Shown: positions 5,104 to 6,256 of the stretch, in pieces
Layout: each line of letters starts with the position of its first letter
How positions within the stretch are numbered: position 1 is the first letter of the stretch
Source: an uncultured Acetobacteraceae bacterium
GTDB lineage: Bacteria > Pseudomonadota > Alphaproteobacteria > Acetobacterales > Acetobacteraceae
NCBI GenBank assembly: GCA_903839965.1
Contig: CAIMEK010000199.1
Span: 1 to 6,256, forward strand
Direction of reading: 5' to 3'
Length of the DNA: 6,256 bases
The notes under the pieces: generated by a model
Databases searched by the model: none
Told to the model about the DNA's origin: nothing
Seen by the model: only the letters and a program-made list of their open reading frames with translations
Program-made: the position numbers and the translations under genes

Positions 5104-6141
5104 ATGCCGAGCACGAACCTCGAGAAACCGGACGCCGCGCCCGTCAAAAACGAACGCCTGGAAAAGATCGTCGATCTTCTCTACCGCGCTGTTCTGCGCC
5201 GCTACCCTGATGAAAGCGGGCGCATCGCCTATGCCAAGCTGCTTGAGCAAGGCAAGCCGGAACTGGAAATCATCAGGCAGCTGGCCAACTGCCCGGAGTT
5301 CGCCAGCAAGCGGCTCATCCCTGCCAATGAGCCCAAGATTCCCGGCATCCGGATCGACGACTATGATGACGCGAGAGACCCGGATCTGGCGAGATACATC
5401 ACGCCAGAAGTCGTCGCACTATCGGCAAAGGTCCAGCACGCCTCGATCGACTACACCACGTTTTACGAGGTGCTGATGAGGCAAAACAGCAAGTTCAAGC
5501 AGGAAGAATACCTGATATTCCATGCGCTCAGGTTCCACGAACTTGCCTGCGCGATCAAGAACCTGCCGAACATCAGCACCATTCTCGACTTCGGCTTCGG
5601 CGGCAATTCCTATGCGCTACAAGAACTGTTCCCGACCGCGCTGGTATCGGTCGCCGACCGGCCGCAGATGCAGCTCCCGGCGGATCGGTTCCACAGCACG
5701 CATTCCGTGGATCTCGAAGATGACCGCCTCGATCAGATCGACATGGGCGCGCGGTTCGACATGATCGTGTTCTCCGAGGTGATCGAGCACCTGCGGATGC
5801 ACCCCGCCAGGGTGATCCGGTTCCTGCTCAGGCACCTGACGCCGACCGGCAGCATGATCATCACGACGCCCAACCTGTTCTCACGCAACAAAATGCGGCA
5901 GATCAATCTCCGCCGCACGCCGCTGCCGACGGTCCACTTGGAATACAGTCAGGCGGACGGGCCGCATTTCCATTTCCGTGAGTATGCCCAGAAGGACATG
6001 CTGGGGATGATCGACGGCGGCGGCGGCCGGACCTCGGCGTTCTTATGGTCAGGTTGCTGGGATCAGGCGGACCTGCGTGACGTGATCCCGCGGCATGAGT
6101 TGAGCAATATGTTTTTTCTGGTGGAGAGGAAGGGTGGCTGA
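5104..6141 (+). CDS. DUF4214 domain - class I SAM-dependent methyltransferase fusion
   Basis: This 345-residue cytoplasmic protein has two parts. Residues about 18-70 match DUF4214: LEKIVDLLYRAVLRRYPDESG, a short helix, then IRQLANCPEFASKRL, the family's Y-R-x-x-L-x-R-x-P-D ... S/C-P-E-F pattern. From about 155 on is a Rossmann methyltransferase of the Methyltransf_23 kind: motif I STILDFGFGGNSYA (158-170, a D-x-G-x-G variant), an acidic strand end VSVADRP with Asp185, motif IV FDMIVFSEVIEHL (218-230) and GSMIITTPN (249-257). The closing segment, with HFHFREYAQKDMLGMI (288-303), is typical of enzymes acting on sugars or lipid-linked glycans. DUF4214 often accompanies glycosyltransferases and methyltransferases of surface polysaccharide clusters, so that role is likely. 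The acceptor is unknown. ATG 5104 is chosen because of AGAGGA 7 bases before it. No partner gene is visible; the next gene lies beyond the window. Confidence 0.92.
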   Translation: MPSTNLEKPDAAPVKNERLEKIVDLLYRAVLRRYPDESGRIAYAKLLEQGKPELEIIRQLANCPEFASKRLIPANEPKIPGIRIDDYDDARDPDLARYITPEVVALSAKVQHASIDYTTFYEVLMRQNSKFKQEEYLIFHALRFHELACAIKNLPNISTILDFGFGGNSYALQELFPTALVSVADRPQMQLPADRFHSTHSVDLEDDRLDQIDMGARFDMIVFSEVIEHLRMHPARVIRFLLRHLTPTGSMIITTPNLFSRNKMRQINLRRTPLPTVHLEYSQADGPHFHFREYAQKDMLGMIDGGGGRTSAFLWSGCWDQADLRDVIPRHELSNMFFLVERKGG

Positions 6142-6150
6142 GCGCCGGCC

Positions 6151-6256
6151 CGCGACAGCCACGACCCCGCGACAGCCACGACCCCGCGACAGCCACGACC
6201 CCGCGACAGCCACGACCCCGCGACAGCCACGACCCCGCGACAGCCACGACCCCGCG
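6151..6256. repeat. Perfect 17-bp tandem repeat array (6 copies plus 4 bases, continues off the window)
   Basis: The unit CGCGACAGCCACGACCC begins at 6151 and repeats without a mismatch at 6168, 6185, 6202, 6219 and 6236, with a seventh copy cut by the edge. It starts nine bases after the methyltransferase stop. Seventeen is not a multiple of three, so a coding repeat would cycle through all three frames, and an intergenic minisatellite is more likely. Identical copies imply recent expansion and probable copy-number variation between strains. Confidence 0.96.

Noticed and set aside
4297..5250. A 317-codon minus-strand frame opposite the remnant and the methyltransferase start
   Set aside because: Gly/Arg-rich with no domain or start signal. 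It spans several unrelated plus-strand features, including the hairpin, and is typical of antisense open frames in GC-rich DNA.
6151..6256. CRISPR array
   Set aside because: The 17-bp units are directly adjacent with no spacers.

Overview
This is a GC-rich stretch of an alphaproteobacterial chromosome. Three hand-counted 60-base blocks in or near the flanking genes give roughly 78-80% GC. The codon style and a multi-copy-type hypothetical protein near 4.6-5.05 kb suggest Acetobacteraceae (Rhodospirillales). That family assignment is recall of family style, not a search.

Left third (1-2658, minus strand): a compact three-gene operon, transcribed right to left. It starts with a predicted lipoprotein alpha/beta hydrolase (2658..1537). 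Twenty bases later comes an EamA/DMT-type 10-TM transporter (1516..644). Its stop overlaps by 8 bases the start of a ChrA-type chromate transporter, which runs off the left edge of the window. The genes are probably transcribed together; a shared substrate is not evident.

Middle (2659-4491, plus strand): a divergent accessory cassette. A GC-rich leader protein (2861..3496) ends at a TAG. About 50 bases later, in another frame and at clearly lower GC, lies a 116-residue domain (3544..3894) that looks like the tip of a polymorphic toxin of the type-44-like kind (GG-x-x-DYQ ... NFN-x-GL ... QQAG ... GLD). Directly behind it is a candidate immunity gene. It consists of a 37-codon ORF with a basic N-terminus and one membrane segment (3906..4019), which joins through a run of seven T to a 164-codon ORF (3997..4491). 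Both the toxin and the putative immunity gene read as single proteins broken by small lesions, so the cassette looks horizontally acquired and decaying. Alternatively, the immunity gene may be expressed by slippage at the T7 run.

Right third (4492-6256, plus strand): a REP-like hairpin followed by a T-rich tract (4529-4560), then a start-less remnant of a proline/arginine-rich hypothetical protein (about 4564-5055). A complete gene follows for a DUF4214-SAM methyltransferase fusion with its own good Shine-Dalgarno sequence (5104..6141), probably a glycan or cell-surface modification enzyme. Nine bases after its stop begins a perfect 17-bp tandem repeat (six full copies seen), which continues past the window edge.

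No tRNA, rRNA, CRISPR array or transposase gene was seen.
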